64,000 bases of DNA from positions 186,001 through 250,000 of the forward strand of contig JAKEKT010000041.1 in the NCBI GenBank assembly GCA_021495925.1, given 5' to 3'. Below the pieces are notes generated by a model that was not told the origin of the DNA, searched no databases, and saw only the letters and a list, made by a program, of their open reading frames with translations. Shown piece by piece: positions 21,172 through 32,502 of the stretch (position 1 is its first letter; the number at the start of each line of letters is the position of its first letter). The position numbers and the translations under genes were made by a program. This DNA comes from Diplodia intermedia (lineage: Eukaryota > Ascomycota > Dothideomycetes > Botryosphaeriales > Botryosphaeriaceae).

Positions 21172-22749
21172 TCAAACGCCACACACCATGAACAAAGCCC
21201 CACCCACAGTCAAGACGACCAACCCGACCGTCAAAATCGCCGCCCCCGCCTTGTCACTTGTTGTAACCTCGTCCACCCTCGGCTGCGCCATGCCACTCCC
21301 CGTCCCGGCGCTTGGATCGCCCTTGCTGCTCCCGCCCGTATCCGCGCTCAAGGGCGGCTTTGGTGTGGCAGTACTGGAGCCGTTATCCAAGAACAGCATG
21401 TTCGCTTGGACGACGCTCAGCGCGCTCATCTGCTCGCCGACGCCCTGAAAGCCGTCCCATGCATCCTGGTACCAGCGCCTGCCGCACATGATGCCACCGT
21501 CGCCGCCGGTGCACTGCTTGGCGGCGCCCAGGGCGCTGGCGCGGAGGCGGGGCGCGACGGCGGCGGCGGCAATGGAGGGGGCCAGCTGCGCGGCGACGGC
21601 CATCCAGCGGGCGAGGTAGGCCTTGAAGGACGGCTGGTCGTTGTCGCACGTCTGGCCTTGCTCGCAGGTGATTTCGGACATGATGGTGCCGTCGGCGTAC
21701 TGTTTGGGGAAGAAAACGTCATAGGTGCCGTTGAGCAGGCCGGACAGGCGGGTTTCCCACGCGGGGCTGCCGTCAGTGTGGTTGTACATATAGGCGGCAC
21801 CGGCGACGAGGGTGCCATAGTTGTACGTCCACTGCAGGCGGTCCGCCGTGCTGCAGTTGGTCGTCGTCGACGTGCCGTCGTTGACCGTGTACTTGGTCGG
21901 CGACGACTTGGTGTCGAGCAGCGGCGACTGCGCGAGCCAGTCCCACATGCGCTCCGCCCAGTCGGCATATGTGGCGTTGCCCGTGTAGCGTGCCAAGCGG
22001 GCCGAGAGCTGGAAGAAGCCGCCGTTGGAGATGGCGTTCTTGTAGTCGTACCCGGTGTTGAAGGTGAATATCTGCCAGCGAAGGCCACCGCCGCAGGAGC
22101 TGTGGTCCCAGCGCGTGGCTTGCGTGTTGAAGACGGCCTGAGCCAGTGCCAGCCACTGTGGTTGATCGGCTGGCGGGTTGGGGAAACCGAGTTCGGCGGC
22201 GGATAGAGCGGCAAAGGCCCAGAAGACTTGATCGTCGTTGCCCTGTGAAGAGGATGAGCAAGATGGGGCTGTGCGAGCTGCTTCGGATGCAAGAGCACAC
22301 CTCGTCTCTCGTCTGGTTTGCCGGCATGAAGTCTTTGTTTTCTCCAACCTGAAAAAGCAACGCCTGTGACGTGACATGGTTGTAGGCGGTGTCCCCGGTG
22401 TAATACCAGTACTCAACCTGGAAGCCATTAGCGGCGTCTCACCATAGACATGAATGATGTACTCTACCATTGTCATGAACATCGAGCCTGCCTCCCACCA
22501 GTAGTACGGCTGAGGCAGATAGCCGGGAACCTGCCCGGTTTGATTGCCCGTGTAGGAGCGCATGAGTCCGTAGGCGATGGTGCTTGCAGCAGACTTGATG
22601 CTATCTTCACCAGATCAGGACGGCGGTGCAGTGACGGAAGGGAAGGCTGTCTCACTTGGATCATCAAGATCGAGCGTCAAGGCGGCAGTGGGCTGCACGA
22701 AGCGGGCCAGCGACAGCAGTGCCGCAAGCGAGGGAGCGAACGCCCGCAT
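21172..22749 (-). CDS. GPI-anchored GH76 mannosidase, Dcw1/Dfg5 family
   Basis: Exons 22749-22656, 22604-22468, 22417-22301 and 22242-21172; 472 residues. Signal peptide MRAFAPSLAALLSLARFVQP; C-terminal hydrophobic tail (AAILTVGLVVLTVGGALFMV) after a Ser/Gly-rich linker indicates a GPI anchor. Family blocks: YYWWEAGSMFMTMVEYWYYTGD, VGENKDFMPANQT, GNDDQVFWAFAALSAAE with the catalytic Asp pair, and YNYGTLVAGAAYMYN. Dcw1/Dfg5 enzymes at the cell surface are thought to transfer GPI proteins from the anchor mannan to wall glucan. All three introns were fixed by family alignment, especially the 50-nt one (22418-22467) that removes a duplicated-looking VEY sequence. The N-glycosylation sites (NATY, NCST, NGTY) agree with secretion. 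Confidence 0.94.
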
Positions 22750-23789
22750 TGTGCGAAGCAGCGAAGGCGAGAGTGCGTGGATGGAGGTCTGGCGAGCGAA
22801 GATGGATGCGCGAGCAGCTGGGCAGCCATAACAGAGGCGTGGAAGTGCTGGAATGGACAAAGAGAGTAAGCCATCTGGCACAGTGTCGGGGGTGGCTGTG
22901 AGGCTGGGTACGCGGCAGAGGCTTGGGCGCCAATGGCAGCTGCTTCGGCCGGGGAGAGCCGGGGGAGCTGCGACATGGGACGATGGATGTGCGGGCAGCA
23001 GCTACCGGTACCCCCGGGGGGCCGCGTCCCCTCGCAGCGAATCCTGCTCACGCAGCTGACCTGGCTAGCGCTTGCAACGGTTGAGGCTAGCATCTGAAGC
23101 GTCGCAGAGTGTCGCAAGGAATGATGGATGGCGATCGGCGCGGGTGTCAAGCTTTCCAAGCTTTGTGGGGGAAAGGCTTGTCTGCTCTTGGCACCCCGTC
23201 GCCGCCTGGTGTTCCCACTTTTCCCCTCTCATCTCGCGTCCTTCTCCGCCTTGCGACACTATTTACGGATTGTCCATCCCCAAACGGGATCCGCCAGCGA
23301 GCTTGGTTGTTTGGGTAGCGCCGACCGCGGGCCAGGCAGCGCGTGTCTGCCTCGCCGTCAGCTCTCATCAGGATCCACATGGCTTGCGTTTCAATTCACT
23401 AACCCGCGCGTCGACCTGCACCTTCTCATCGCAACCGCCATGCCCTCCTGTGAGACGCACATTGCGTTAACGCGGGTTTGCATTCATAAACAAGATCGTG
23501 TGGTGTACCTTGACTTTTTGGGCAATCCCCTGAGCTGCAGCTATTAACTTCGGCCATCCAATTCGCCATCTCGGCCCATAGCGTACTGACCCCCACTCAT
23601 GTCCTACTCCTTGTTTTTCCCCTTCTCCTTTGGAAAGTAATCAGGCCCCCGTCCCGCTCCAATACGGAGCATGTAGAGGGACGGCTCTGTTATGCCGGCT
23701 CAAGGCTGCAACGCAGACGTCAAGAGACAGTCGTGTGTCTCTGTGTAGGGTACCGGTTCAGTAATGAGTAGGGCAATGAAACACCAGGC
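22750..23789. other. Intergenic, GH76 promoter side
   Basis: 1.04 kb between the GH76 start codon and the stop codon of the RBM25-like gene, both on the minus strand. Overlapping open frames on both strands here show no family resemblance. Confidence 0.5.
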
Positions 23790-26363
23790 TCAAGCAGAGA
23801 GGCCACGCTTCTCGCTCTCCGTGAAGAAGATGATCATGCGGTAGATCTTGCGGACCAGTTCCTCAGCCTCTTCGTCGAGTGCCTAGAGTGAAGGCCATGG
23901 TCAGTACGCCATACGTGCACAAACGAGCGGGAATTTCAAACTTACCATCGACAGCTCGTCCACCAGCGCTTGAGGCGTGCCCCTCTTCCGGATGTGATCG
24001 AGGATGACCTCCACAATCGCCTGCTCCTGGATCCCGAGCAATTCCACAATCTTCCTCTCAACGAACGGTTGCAACTGTTCGGCGATGACCTCGTCCAGCA
24101 GGTGATCCCACTTGACCTCCCACGCCCACAAGCCATCGTGATCCACCGGGATCTCGCGAGCAAGTTGCTGCGCTGCCTGCTGACGCTCTTCCTCCGACAT
24201 GGTGGCCACATCCGAGCTGTCGAACTTGATGGGAATAAGTTTGCGAGGCTGAGCGTTGGCAGCCGCCGCATCCTCTTCGTCCTCGAGCAAGCCCTCGACT
24301 TCGGCAGCGGTACGGCGTGGCGCTGCCTGCTGCGCGCGCTGAGAAGCGGCTGCACCAAGCGACATCTTGAAGCGCGCCGGCTCGCGCGGCGTCGTGGGAG
24401 TGTTGCGGTCCGCCATGTCCTTTGCTGTCTGGGAAAGGAACGAGTCGGCCAAGTCGCGCGCTTCCTGGTTCTTCTCCTTTTCCTTCTGCTTCTCGCGCTC
24501 TTCCGCGCTGCGATCTTTGTCGTCCGCAGTAGCCTCGCGCGCACGGAAAGCCGATCTGTTGCGTAGCCACATGGTTCTGTCCGCGTAGTACTCCTCGGCG
24601 CGGCGAGTTGCCTCGGCGTCGTCGTCCCATTCAGCCAACCGTTTACGCATCGCCTCGACCTCCGCCTCGCGCGTAGCTGCCTCCTTCTTCTCGCGTGCCT
24701 CTTCGCGTTCCAGGGCAGAGGCGCGAGAAGTTTCACGGCTCACCCAACGTCGCTCGTACTCGAGGTACGCCCTCTCCTCTTCTTCCTCCTTCTTCTTCCT
24801 ACGACGCTGCTCCAACTCCTCGTCACTCGCAGAGTCATCCTCATCAGGGCGGTTAATGTACGGGCAGTTGGCCATGTCCCTAACGGAGATGGTACCACCG
24901 CCAACAAAGGCGACGCCATTCTGGTAGTCTTTGGGAATTTGAGCCCCCTGGAACGCTTTCGGGCCACTGGGAGCACCTTCGACACCGCGCTTGCTAGGGC
25001 CGAGAGGAATACCATTGGCTCCACCGGCAGGACCGCTGGGAGCCGAAGCAGGCGGCGAGGCAAGACGGTTGTAGCGAGCTCCCGAGCTCTTCTGGCGTTC
25101 AAGCTTTTCAATCTCCTCTTCACGCGCCAGACGTTCCAGATCCCTGCGAACGCTCCTGTCACGGAAAGCTGCGATTTCCGCCGCAACAGTTTCACGCATC
25201 TCGGGTGGAATATCCGAAAGCTCGTCCTCCACGGTCAAAGGGATGGTGACAACTTCGCCAGTTGCGCCATCCACCTTTGTCTCGGCACCCGCCATACTGA
25301 CATCTCCATCTGCGTCTTCGCTAATGTTCTCGCGAGGGTTTTTAAGACTAGCCAGGACACCAGTGAGAGCATCCCTAGCAGTATCAACGCGGAACTGGGA
25401 AGCCGCCTCGTCCTCATCGCGCTTGCCCTTCCACTCCTCGGCGTACTTCATGGAAGCCTCGTCGACAACAACCTGGAAGCATCGTGAGCACGCTTGCAGC
25501 CAAGTCAAAAAGCATGCATGGGGAACGTACCAAAAGCCGCGCCATCTCGACCTCCCCATCTTCACCCTTGCCGGGGTCCTGCTTCTTGGCCGGCACCTCA
25601 ATGCCATCTTGAAATATGGCGGCGGCCGTCTCCAAGCTCTCGGCGTCCTCAAACTCCGCGAAACCGAACTTGCAAGGCTTGTTGTCCGCATCCGTCGCTC
25701 TCGTCCACCGGCGCAAGCTGCCCGCACAGCGTAGAATCCTCTCCAAACCCTCGTCACCGCCGACACCCTCTGTAATATTGCTGACGAAGATGGTGCGTGC
25801 AATTTCCTCGCGCGTGGGAGGCTGCAGCGACATCATCGATTCGCGTTGCTGTGCCCGTGAATCCGAGCCGCGATAGTCGCTGCCCAAGCCAGCACGTCTG
25901 GCACCTCCCGAGGTGGACTCGCTACCTCCCTTTCGGTCATCTCCCTTTGCAGTCGGTCCAGTAGTACCCAAGCGAATGACGGGGGCGTTGAAGTTGATGT
26001 TCGGCATTCCAGCTGGTGGAGCGAAGTTCGGGGGCAGGTTGCCCGGGCGAGCGGGCAGTGGCGACTGCGACTGCTGGATACCGGGAGGAGGAGTGACACC
26101 TGGAGCTGGCATGGCTCCTGGAGGCGGTCCTGCAAAGCACGTGGGGTCAGTCTGGTGTCGTGTGCATTGCGGCGAGAGCTTTCTTGTCCTTACCCATGCC
26201 CGGCGGAGGTGCCATGCCCGGCGGGGCGCCTTGAGCACCTGGAAAGGCGCCATATCCCGGCGGGCGACCATACTGTCCTCCAGCTAAAAGAGATCAGCAA
26301 AGGTCTTCTGAGTAGATGTAGCTCTGGGAATGCGCGCAGAGTGGGCGTACGAAAGTTGTACAT
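23790..26363 (-). CDS. RBM25/Snu71-like splicing factor (RRM + PWI)
   Basis: Exons 26363-26351 (13 nt), 26283-26194, 26129-25531, 25472-23946 and 23882-23790; 773 residues. Order: Gly/Pro-rich N-terminus (PPGMAPPPGM repeats), RRM (RTIFVSNITEG ... FGFAEFEDAESLE), a long charged coiled-coil rich in Glu/Arg/Lys, and a C-terminal PWI domain (LWAWEVKWDHLLDEVI ... FVERKIVELLGIQEQ ... YRMIIFFTESEKRGL). This is the layout of RBM25 and of yeast U1 snRNP protein Snu71, which influence 5' splice-site choice in the nucleus. The tiny first exon (MYNF + 1 nt) was chosen because the join gives MYNFPGGQYGRPPGYG, typical of the family start. The small last exon completes the PWI fold. Confidence 0.93.
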
Positions 26364-26691
26364 GTTTGCGTCGCTGCGCGTCAATGAGTCTCGAGCGGAA
26401 GGTGGCTAAAGTTCGAAGCAGCTTCCGGGAAGAGCGCGTCGTGGTGGCGAGCGGAGCGCGCAACGAAAAGAGCGACGCAAATGGTGTGGTGAAGGTCGAG
26501 GAGCGGGCCAACAAGCAAAGTGCTGGAGACCCGCGCGTCGAGCTTCTTCACGCTTCAAAACGCACGGACCATGCGCGGAAGATCATTTTCGTCTCCAGAC
26601 GCCGTCCGCCAGCACCTCCAAACCATTGCCAGCGTACGTCATCCCGGGCACACTTTGCGAGGCGTTTCTCCTGACCAAAACGACACAGAAG
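26364..26691. promoter_or_regulatory. Shared promoter of RBM25-like gene and MRP21
   Basis: 328 bp separate the divergent start codons at 26363 (-) and 26692 (+). A + strand frame at 26571-26637 could be spliced to MRP21 through a GTACGT donor and CACAG acceptor (26638-26688), so an upstream leader exon for MRP21 cannot be excluded. Confidence 0.5.
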
Positions 26692-27492
26692 ATGGAAATA
26701 CGAAGGATAGGCGAGGCGCTGGTGCGCTGCCGGCCCGCAGCCGTCCTCTCGCCGCCATACCAGAACCGCATCTGCATGCTCTCTACTCGCGCATACTCCG
26801 GTTCCGCCGTGAGAGGCCAGCAGCAGCCTAGGCCCTCCGATGATAGCGACAATTCCTGGAACGAGAGCCGCCAACCCTCGCAAAGCAATGTCGCTCCCTC
26901 AACGTCCGAAGCCGTCAGCTCCATTCTCGACTCCAGAATCGACTTCAACCATCCCCAGGGCACCAAGCGCACCTCGCGCTTCCCATCCCGCAACGCGCAA
27001 TTCGAGAACCGTAATACCACCGCCTACGGCGTGCCGAGCGGCTCCTCCGCCGACGAAGCGGCAGCGCGCTATGAAGGCGCGCAGAGCAGCAGGACCAGCG
27101 GCCAGATCGACAGTCTGATTCCCAACGCGGGCCGCTCGACGTCGAGCGCCGGCAACCCCCTGAGCAACCTCTTCAACCTCGGCTATGGGAAGGCCTCACA
27201 GCAGAAGAGCCTGGTTGAGCCGCCGGACCCGGCGACGCTGCCGCGCCTAGGCCCGACCGTCGGCCGCAGCGTGCCCATCCGCGACAACGTCGACCTGGCC
27301 AAGGGTCTGCGTCAGCTGGACTCTATTTGCGGGCGCAACCGTATCCGCGGTGATTTCAACAAGCAGCGCTACCACGAGCGTCCTGGTCTGAAGAGGAAGA
27401 GACTGGCGAGTCAACGTTGGAGGAGGCGGTTCTTGGAAGGGTTCAGGGCTACCGTGTCAAGAGTGGAGTACCTCAAGAGACAGGGATGGTAG
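26692..27492 (+). CDS. MRP21: Mitochondrial small-subunit ribosomal protein bS21m
   Basis: Single exon, 266 residues from MEIRRIGEALVRCRP, an Arg-rich amphipathic start suited to mitochondrial import. The middle is Ser/Asn-rich and poorly conserved. The C-terminal ~60 residues match ribosomal protein S21: ICGRNRIRGDFNKQRYHERP, then LKRKRLASQRWRRRFLEGF and ATVSRVEYLKRQGW at the end. Fungal MRP21 proteins are much longer than bacterial S21 (about 70 residues) through this N-terminal part. It would work in the mitoribosome small subunit. Start choice: first ATG in the open frame and a good presequence; an extra upstream exon is possible. Confidence 0.9.
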   Translation: MEIRRIGEALVRCRPAAVLSPPYQNRICMLSTRAYSGSAVRGQQQPRPSDDSDNSWNESRQPSQSNVAPSTSEAVSSILDSRIDFNHPQGTKRTSRFPSRNAQFENRNTTAYGVPSGSSADEAAARYEGAQSSRTSGQIDSLIPNAGRSTSSAGNPLSNLFNLGYGKASQQKSLVEPPDPATLPRLGPTVGRSVPIRDNVDLAKGLRQLDSICGRNRIRGDFNKQRYHERPGLKRKRLASQRWRRRFLEGFRATVSRVEYLKRQGW

Positions 27493-28120
27493 GAAGACGG
27501 CGTATTTCGGCGCATGTGTGCCGGATCCAGTATGCTTGTTTATGGACAATTGGACAGAATGTTCCAGTCATACATACTCCTGCAGCCGTTGAGCGAATAG
27601 CCCGGATAGATCGTTCACTCTAGGATTCCTTATCCGGCTGGCAGGATCTTTGCATGGGGCATGTCGACCCGCAAATAGGAATCCACGGAAGCGTTCATTG
27701 CAACAAAAGGAGTTGATCCTCCATAGCGTAACTGGGGAGTTCGCGGTTACTTTCAAGCAGGTGTGGCGCTTTCATTCCTTCCGATTTCTCTGGGCTTGTC
27801 ATGCAATGGTGCCACTATTCTTTTTGGTTGAGCACCCCCAGGAAACATACACCATAGGCGAAAAGAGGTTCCAATCGAAGCGCATTAGAGAAGTATCAGT
27901 TTTGCTTTAGCTGTACTTGATATGTATCATACTGTATATGAGACCTCATCCGATTGATTACGCGTCACTAAAAGAGCCACGGGCGCCATCCATCCGACCC
28001 ATGCTTTGGGATACATCGATCCTTACAAGTGGTGTCTCCGGGACGCCCACCTTCCAATACTCTTATGGGTGTTCTTCGACCCCAACAGCAGCGAAAGTGG
28101 TCGCCAATCCCAGCCGGCTC
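27493..28120. other. Convergent intergenic region
   Basis: Between the stop codons of MRP21 (+) and the disordered-protein gene (-). Expected to hold two 3' untranslated regions; the stretch 27880-27960 is AT-rich. No gene seen. Confidence 0.5.
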
Positions 28121-29405
28121 TCAACGGCTGCCTGTCCTACCGTTCCCGAGAACCCACTTTTTGCTTCTGCCACGGGCACCGTCACCAATTGCGAAGCCGC
28201 CCAGTCTCCCTATGCCGACGCCCATCGCGCCAATCCGGCCCTGTCTCATTTCTACCTCTGACCTGAACTTACCCCAGCTACGCTCTCGCTCCTCCCTGTT
28301 TCAACTGTAAGCTAAAGTGTAGGTCATCACTAATAGGAACACATACCAATCAGCCATCTGGGAGAGCATGAAGTCCCAGCTCTTGTTCTCCTGAACCAAC
28401 CGCATATCGCCATCATGCCTCAGACACGCCTCTCTATACAGCCGTTGTTGCCTGGCTCTCTTTGCTGCATGCTCACCTACCAGGGCCGGATCCTCAAGCG
28501 GCAGCATCGGCTCCGAAGCAGAAAGCGACGCCGCCGGCACTTCCGCCGTCGTGGTATCAGCAGCAGCGAGAGCCCCCACATCCAGCGGCGCCGCCGCCAA
28601 CCGCTCCGTGCCCGCCTCCCAAGCGCCCACCCCATCACCATCACCACCACCACCACTACCGTCACCATCCTGCCTTTCCATTGCCGACGATGGCGACGTC
28701 TCCGCCCCGCCACCAACAGGACTGGGCGGGTTTTCGCCACTACCCATCTTCATGCTCTCCAACAGGGCCGTAGCGCGGTCGACGCCCGCCGCGCGGCTGG
28801 CGCGCCGCATGGCGACGCGCTCGTACTGTCGCCGCTGCAGGTGGCTGCTCGCCGTCACGCTGCTCCACGCGCCGATGTTGTAGCCATTCTGCAGGGCGTC
28901 AGCGTCGGACCAAACCCCCGCTGCGGACGCCACCGGTGCGCGCGAAGTGAAGCCCGGCGCGTACGTCGGGGAGGGCAGACGGCCGTTGGGGCGGGGAAAG
29001 GCAGGGCGCACGGCGTCGTGACCTGGGTTGTTGGTCGACGCCGATGGCTCGGTGTCGGTGGTGGTGGTGGTGGTGCTGCGGGACCGCGTCGGTGGCGGCG
29101 TGGAGATGTCGAGGAGTGATGTGCTGACGTAGTAGGGCTGCTGGGGCTGTCGGCGCTGCTGAGCCTGAGCTTGATCTGGGACGATTGTCTGGCTGTCGCG
29201 GGTGGAGCTGCGGTAGGTGGGTGCTTCAGAAGTGTAGCTACGGACGTCGCTCGTGAGTTAGGCGCGCATGCTTGCGGAGCACCATGTGGAGGATGGGCGC
29301 AACGTACGACGGCGCGGAGGAGAGCAGAGAACTGGTTTCGGGGTCCCGTCGATACAGAGGAAGTGGCTCGATGTCGAGCGGGGTGGCCGCGATGTTGCAA
29401 GTCAT
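28121..29405 (-). CDS. Conserved-looking disordered protein, unknown
   Basis: Exons 29405-29308, 29237-28347 and 28295-28121; 387 residues starting MTCNIAATPLDIEP. I do not recognise the family. The N-terminal half is Ser/Thr/Pro/Gln-rich with a Thr run (TTTTTT); the middle is Gly/Ala-rich. The C-terminal third is helical and charged: REACLRHDGDMRLVQE, then SWDFMLSQMADWEERERSW. The last intron (28296-28346, 51 nt) was chosen because splicing extends a Trp-rich helix as ADWEERERSWGKF, and the new frame stays open for 57 codons. Without that join the frame ends in an unrelated hydrophobic tail. The first join (SSAPS|YTSEAP) also reads naturally. No signal peptide or membrane helix. Confidence 0.72.
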
Positions 29406-30771
29406 GATTCACAAAAAAGGTTACTGAGGAAGGCGAAGGGAAGGAAAGGCTGCTGAGGCTGCCAGCAGCTCACAGTCGAATCAATGTATAACTGGGCCAG
29501 GCAGGATTTCTTGGAATACCTCAAAGTATGGGTGCGGTCCCAAGCCTTGGCTCTTGGTGTGGGACTGGGGCGTCGGACGGCACAGATGCTTCCGCCCTTG
29601 CTGTAGTGGGACGACACCGACAGTCGCGTGCCCCCCTCCACGTACAGTCTCTTGCTATGTCTTTGCCCGTCGCTGCTGGGGCAGAGCTGGAATGGTGACA
29701 GCGTCTTTTCAGCAGCATGATTTTCCGCTGCCAATGCGGGGAAAGTGCTATCTTCCTAATCGCCCGGCCAGCCAATCACCGTCGAACCGCCCTCCTGGGC
29801 TTGGATAGGGCAACTCTCCTATTCCGCGTGGCCCAAGCCTTTTGCTCCCTCCGGCCAGTGCCCCCGGCTACTTGACGGAAGTGGCGCAGTGCCTCGTGGG
29901 CCCGCTGCTGCAAACGGCAGAGGCTGGGCGGCCTGTAATCCCCGGAGACATTGCGATGTGAGCGTCCGTGTGCACGGTGGCCAGAAAAGCAGGTACGACG
30001 TTGGGACGAGCGGCTTCACTTAGGCCGTCCAGGACAAGCAGATCATCGACCCGTCTGCCCGCTTCCGCTTTGCCCCAGCCACAGGAGCCCCGGATCCCAA
30101 GCTATCTCCCTCGTTTGGCTCTAGTCCAGCTTTGGCGTCCCTGCATTGCGTCATGGTTTCCTTCGTCGGCACGCCCATGCCGTCTGTACAGTCGCGAAAT
30201 CAACAAAGGAATTCTGTTGACGTCGGTGCATTTGGATGTTTTGATGATAGGCCCACCGCTCGGTTGCACACGGAATGTGCCCATGACCAACGCTTATCTG
30301 CCCGAGTATGCTCTTCTTCTGTGCTCGTGACCGCCTCTCCTGCCATGTCTCAGATTTCAAAGCGTTGCTCATTGGAAATGCATGGGAGAGATAACGATCG
30401 CACATTTAATGCGTGTTGTTTCGATTGCTTGCCATGTGATAGCCGTTTGAAAGGGAACTTGAGGATTGAGCGTTGCCTTTGCCAGTTTGCATACTCCATG
30501 AACCCCCCCACCCTTCCTGAAAACACAATGTACCGTCCATAATAGGGTATCAGCCTAAACCTAGAAAACGCCATGCACTTGAAAAGAATACCACTGAAAT
30601 CCCAACTCGAAAACGATGTTGGTAAGAAAACGAGACGAGGAAATTAGCAACCATTGTGGGTAGTTGAGGGGACGGCGGAGGTGTAGGCGATAATGCAACA
30701 GCCTTGTCCAGCTCGACGCTTCGACTACCCAAGTAATGTGTCGCTTTTACGCAATCTGAAAACTTTTTACC
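29406..30771. other. Intergenic, no gene seen
   Basis: 1.37 kb upstream of the disordered-protein gene and downstream of the next minus-strand gene's stop. Only overlapping short frames without recognisable domains. Confidence 0.5.
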
Positions 30772-32502
30772 TCACCACTTCTCCCTCCCGTCGAAACATC
30801 CTTCAGCGAAGCCTTCGTCTTCCATGTCTTCATCCATAGCATCCTCGATCTCGACCCTGGTTCCCAAGGCCTCGCGCCCCTCCCGGATCATGTCCTTCAA
30901 CCGATCGTTGATTTTCCGCATGCTGGTATTCCTCTGCCGCTCCTCTCTGCGACGTTGAGCGGCGAGCATTTGTATCTCTGGCGTCATTGGCGAGTGAGGC
31001 GTGTTCGGCGACGGAAGGGTGAAGGCGCTTCCCATTGAATGGGGACGGGTCCGATTCGAAGCGGCGCTATCGGGGCGGCGGAGCGATGCAGCACTATCGG
31101 AACGGCGGATCGAGGCGGCACTGTCCGGACGACGGACCGAGGCGGCGCTATCAGGACGGCGGATCGAGGCGGCGCTTTCTGGACGGAGTCCGGGGGAGTT
31201 GAGGCTGGAGATGGAGCAAGTGCGGCGGGCTACTGGGATCAAGGGGCGGCGCGGCCCCGTTGGCCGAGAGATGTTGACCTTGGGTGGCCGGCGTTTCGAC
31301 AATCCTGGGGTGGCAGCTCGAAATTCTTCGTCCATGCGGGGTACCATGATCCATGAATCTGGGCCGGAGTCCTCGTGCTGCCGCTTTGGCGCGCGAACCG
31401 CATACTCGTCTTCGTCCGGTGGATACTGGCCGGGCACGGGAGTGCGTGAGATGTCGAAGGATGATGATGTGCGCACATGTCCGCTGAAGGTGGGAGTAGT
31501 GCCGTAGTTGTCGGTCGGAGTCTGCAAAGTGTACCCCTTTCCCCCTCCAGCATAGAAGCCTATTATGCCGGTGGAGCGCGCATACTCCCAGGCCTTGCCG
31601 GCAGCGTCGGCGACGAAGGTGAAGAGGCAGTTGCTCCAGCCACCGCCACCTCGAGTGGGTGACGCTGGCTTCTTTGTCTTGTTGGCAGCCGAGCTCATGG
31701 CGGCAGCTGTTGTGTCCTCCTGGTCAGCACTCGCGACGCTCCATCTGCGGCGAAAGTTCATATGAGGGTCGTTTCGGTGGTTGATGTCGTTGTCGTAGCT
31801 CGCAGCGACAGCGAGACCGGGGGTGTCGAGACCACCCGCGCATGTGTATCTTGTATTCACAAATGGCCCAGGGCTTTCCGCGTCGGACCGCATGATCGAC
31901 GGGGTTTCGATGGATGCCGAATACGGCGTGTTATATATATCTCCGTTTGAAGGGGGATCGGCTCGCAAGCGTTTGCGGCTCGAGCTCGCTTGTGGGCTCT
32001 CCCTAACCCCGTGGCGGTGCGCGCCGGAAGAATAGGAATGAGTGGCCGGAGTGCGCGGAGGCTGAAAGAGATGAGCGCCAAATGCGGAAGACATGTCGAG
32101 GCCTGGAGCGAGACGTTGGCCGCACGGCCCCGCCATCCTGCGAGATTGCGACCGGGTATTGTACTCGTTGCGCGAAAGTTGCGGTAAAGGGCTGTGGGGT
32201 GAGGCTGCAGGAGGCGAACCGCTGTAGGCAGCCGAGCGGCCACCGGTCACCGAGGATGTGACGCTGGAAAGAGTGGCCACATCAGCGTTGCGGAGCACAG
32301 CGCTGGCACGGTTTTGGAGGTTGGCGTCAGGGCCTCGACGAGCTGAGCTGTCTCCGCGCGCTGAGGGGGGCCGCTGAGCGCTACACCCCGGCAACCTCCG
32401 TGCACGGGCCGCAATCTTCAGATAAGCGGCGATCATGGGCACGCGCGTGCCCGTCCATCTTCCCAGCACGGCCTGAGCAGCAGACATTACCCACCGAGAC
32501 AT
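30772..32502 (-). CDS. Disordered protein with 9-residue tandem repeats, unknown
   Basis: Single open frame of 576 residues. I do not recognise a named family. The N-terminal part is Ser/Pro/Arg-rich; a more ordered block near the middle reads WSNCLFTFVADAAGKAWEYA and then STGIIGFYAGGGKGY, followed by DSWIMVPRMDEEF. Basic stretches (KRRPPKVNI, GPRRPLIPVARR) look like nuclear localisation signals. Five tandem 9-residue units of the form RRPDSAASI lie in the C-terminal third. The last 70 residues are charged and helical (QRRREERQRNTSMRKINDRL) and end acidic. The start used is the longest open one; MAGPCGQRLAPGLDM or a spliced upstream exon could be the true start. Confidence 0.72.
   Translation of the reverse strand: MSRWVMSAAQAVLGRWTGTRVPMIAAYLKIAARARRLPGCSAQRPPSARGDSSARRGPDANLQNRASAVLRNADVATLSSVTSSVTGGRSAAYSGSPPAASPHSPLPQLSRNEYNTRSQSRRMAGPCGQRLAPGLDMSSAFGAHLFQPPRTPATHSYSSGAHRHGVRESPQASSSRKRLRADPPSNGDIYNTPYSASIETPSIMRSDAESPGPFVNTRYTCAGGLDTPGLAVAASYDNDINHRNDPHMNFRRRWSVASADQEDTTAAAMSSAANKTKKPASPTRGGGGWSNCLFTFVADAAGKAWEYARSTGIIGFYAGGGKGYTLQTPTDNYGTTPTFSGHVRTSSSFDISRTPVPGQYPPDEDEYAVRAPKRQHEDSGPDSWIMVPRMDEEFRAATPGLSKRRPPKVNISRPTGPRRPLIPVARRTCSISSLNSPGLRPESAASIRRPDSAASVRRPDSAASIRRSDSAASLRRPDSAASNRTRPHSMGSAFTLPSPNTPHSPMTPEIQMLAAQRRREERQRNTSMRKINDRLKDMIREGREALGTRVEIEDAMDEDMEDEGFAEGCFDGREKW
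31052..31186 (-). repeat. 27-bp coding minisatellite, 5 copies
   Basis: Five imperfect 27-bp units lie head to tail (31052-31078, 31079-31105, 31106-31132, 31133-31159, 31160-31186), encoding R[RP][PS][DE]SAAS[IVLN]-type nonapeptides in the 30772-32502 gene. The unit is nine codons, so copy-number change would keep frame. Confidence 0.9.

Noticed and set aside
3160..22749. Secondary-metabolite or secreted-protein cluster (LysM, small secreted protein, two SDRs, GH76)
   Set aside because: The genes are separated by housekeeping genes (reticulon, NCL1), no backbone synthase, transporter or pathway regulator is present, and the GH76 and LysM types are general cellular families.
26571..26691. 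Extra 5' exon for MRP21 (26571-26637)
   Set aside because: Splice signals exist, but the ATG at 26692 already starts a good mitochondrial presequence, so the exon was not included.
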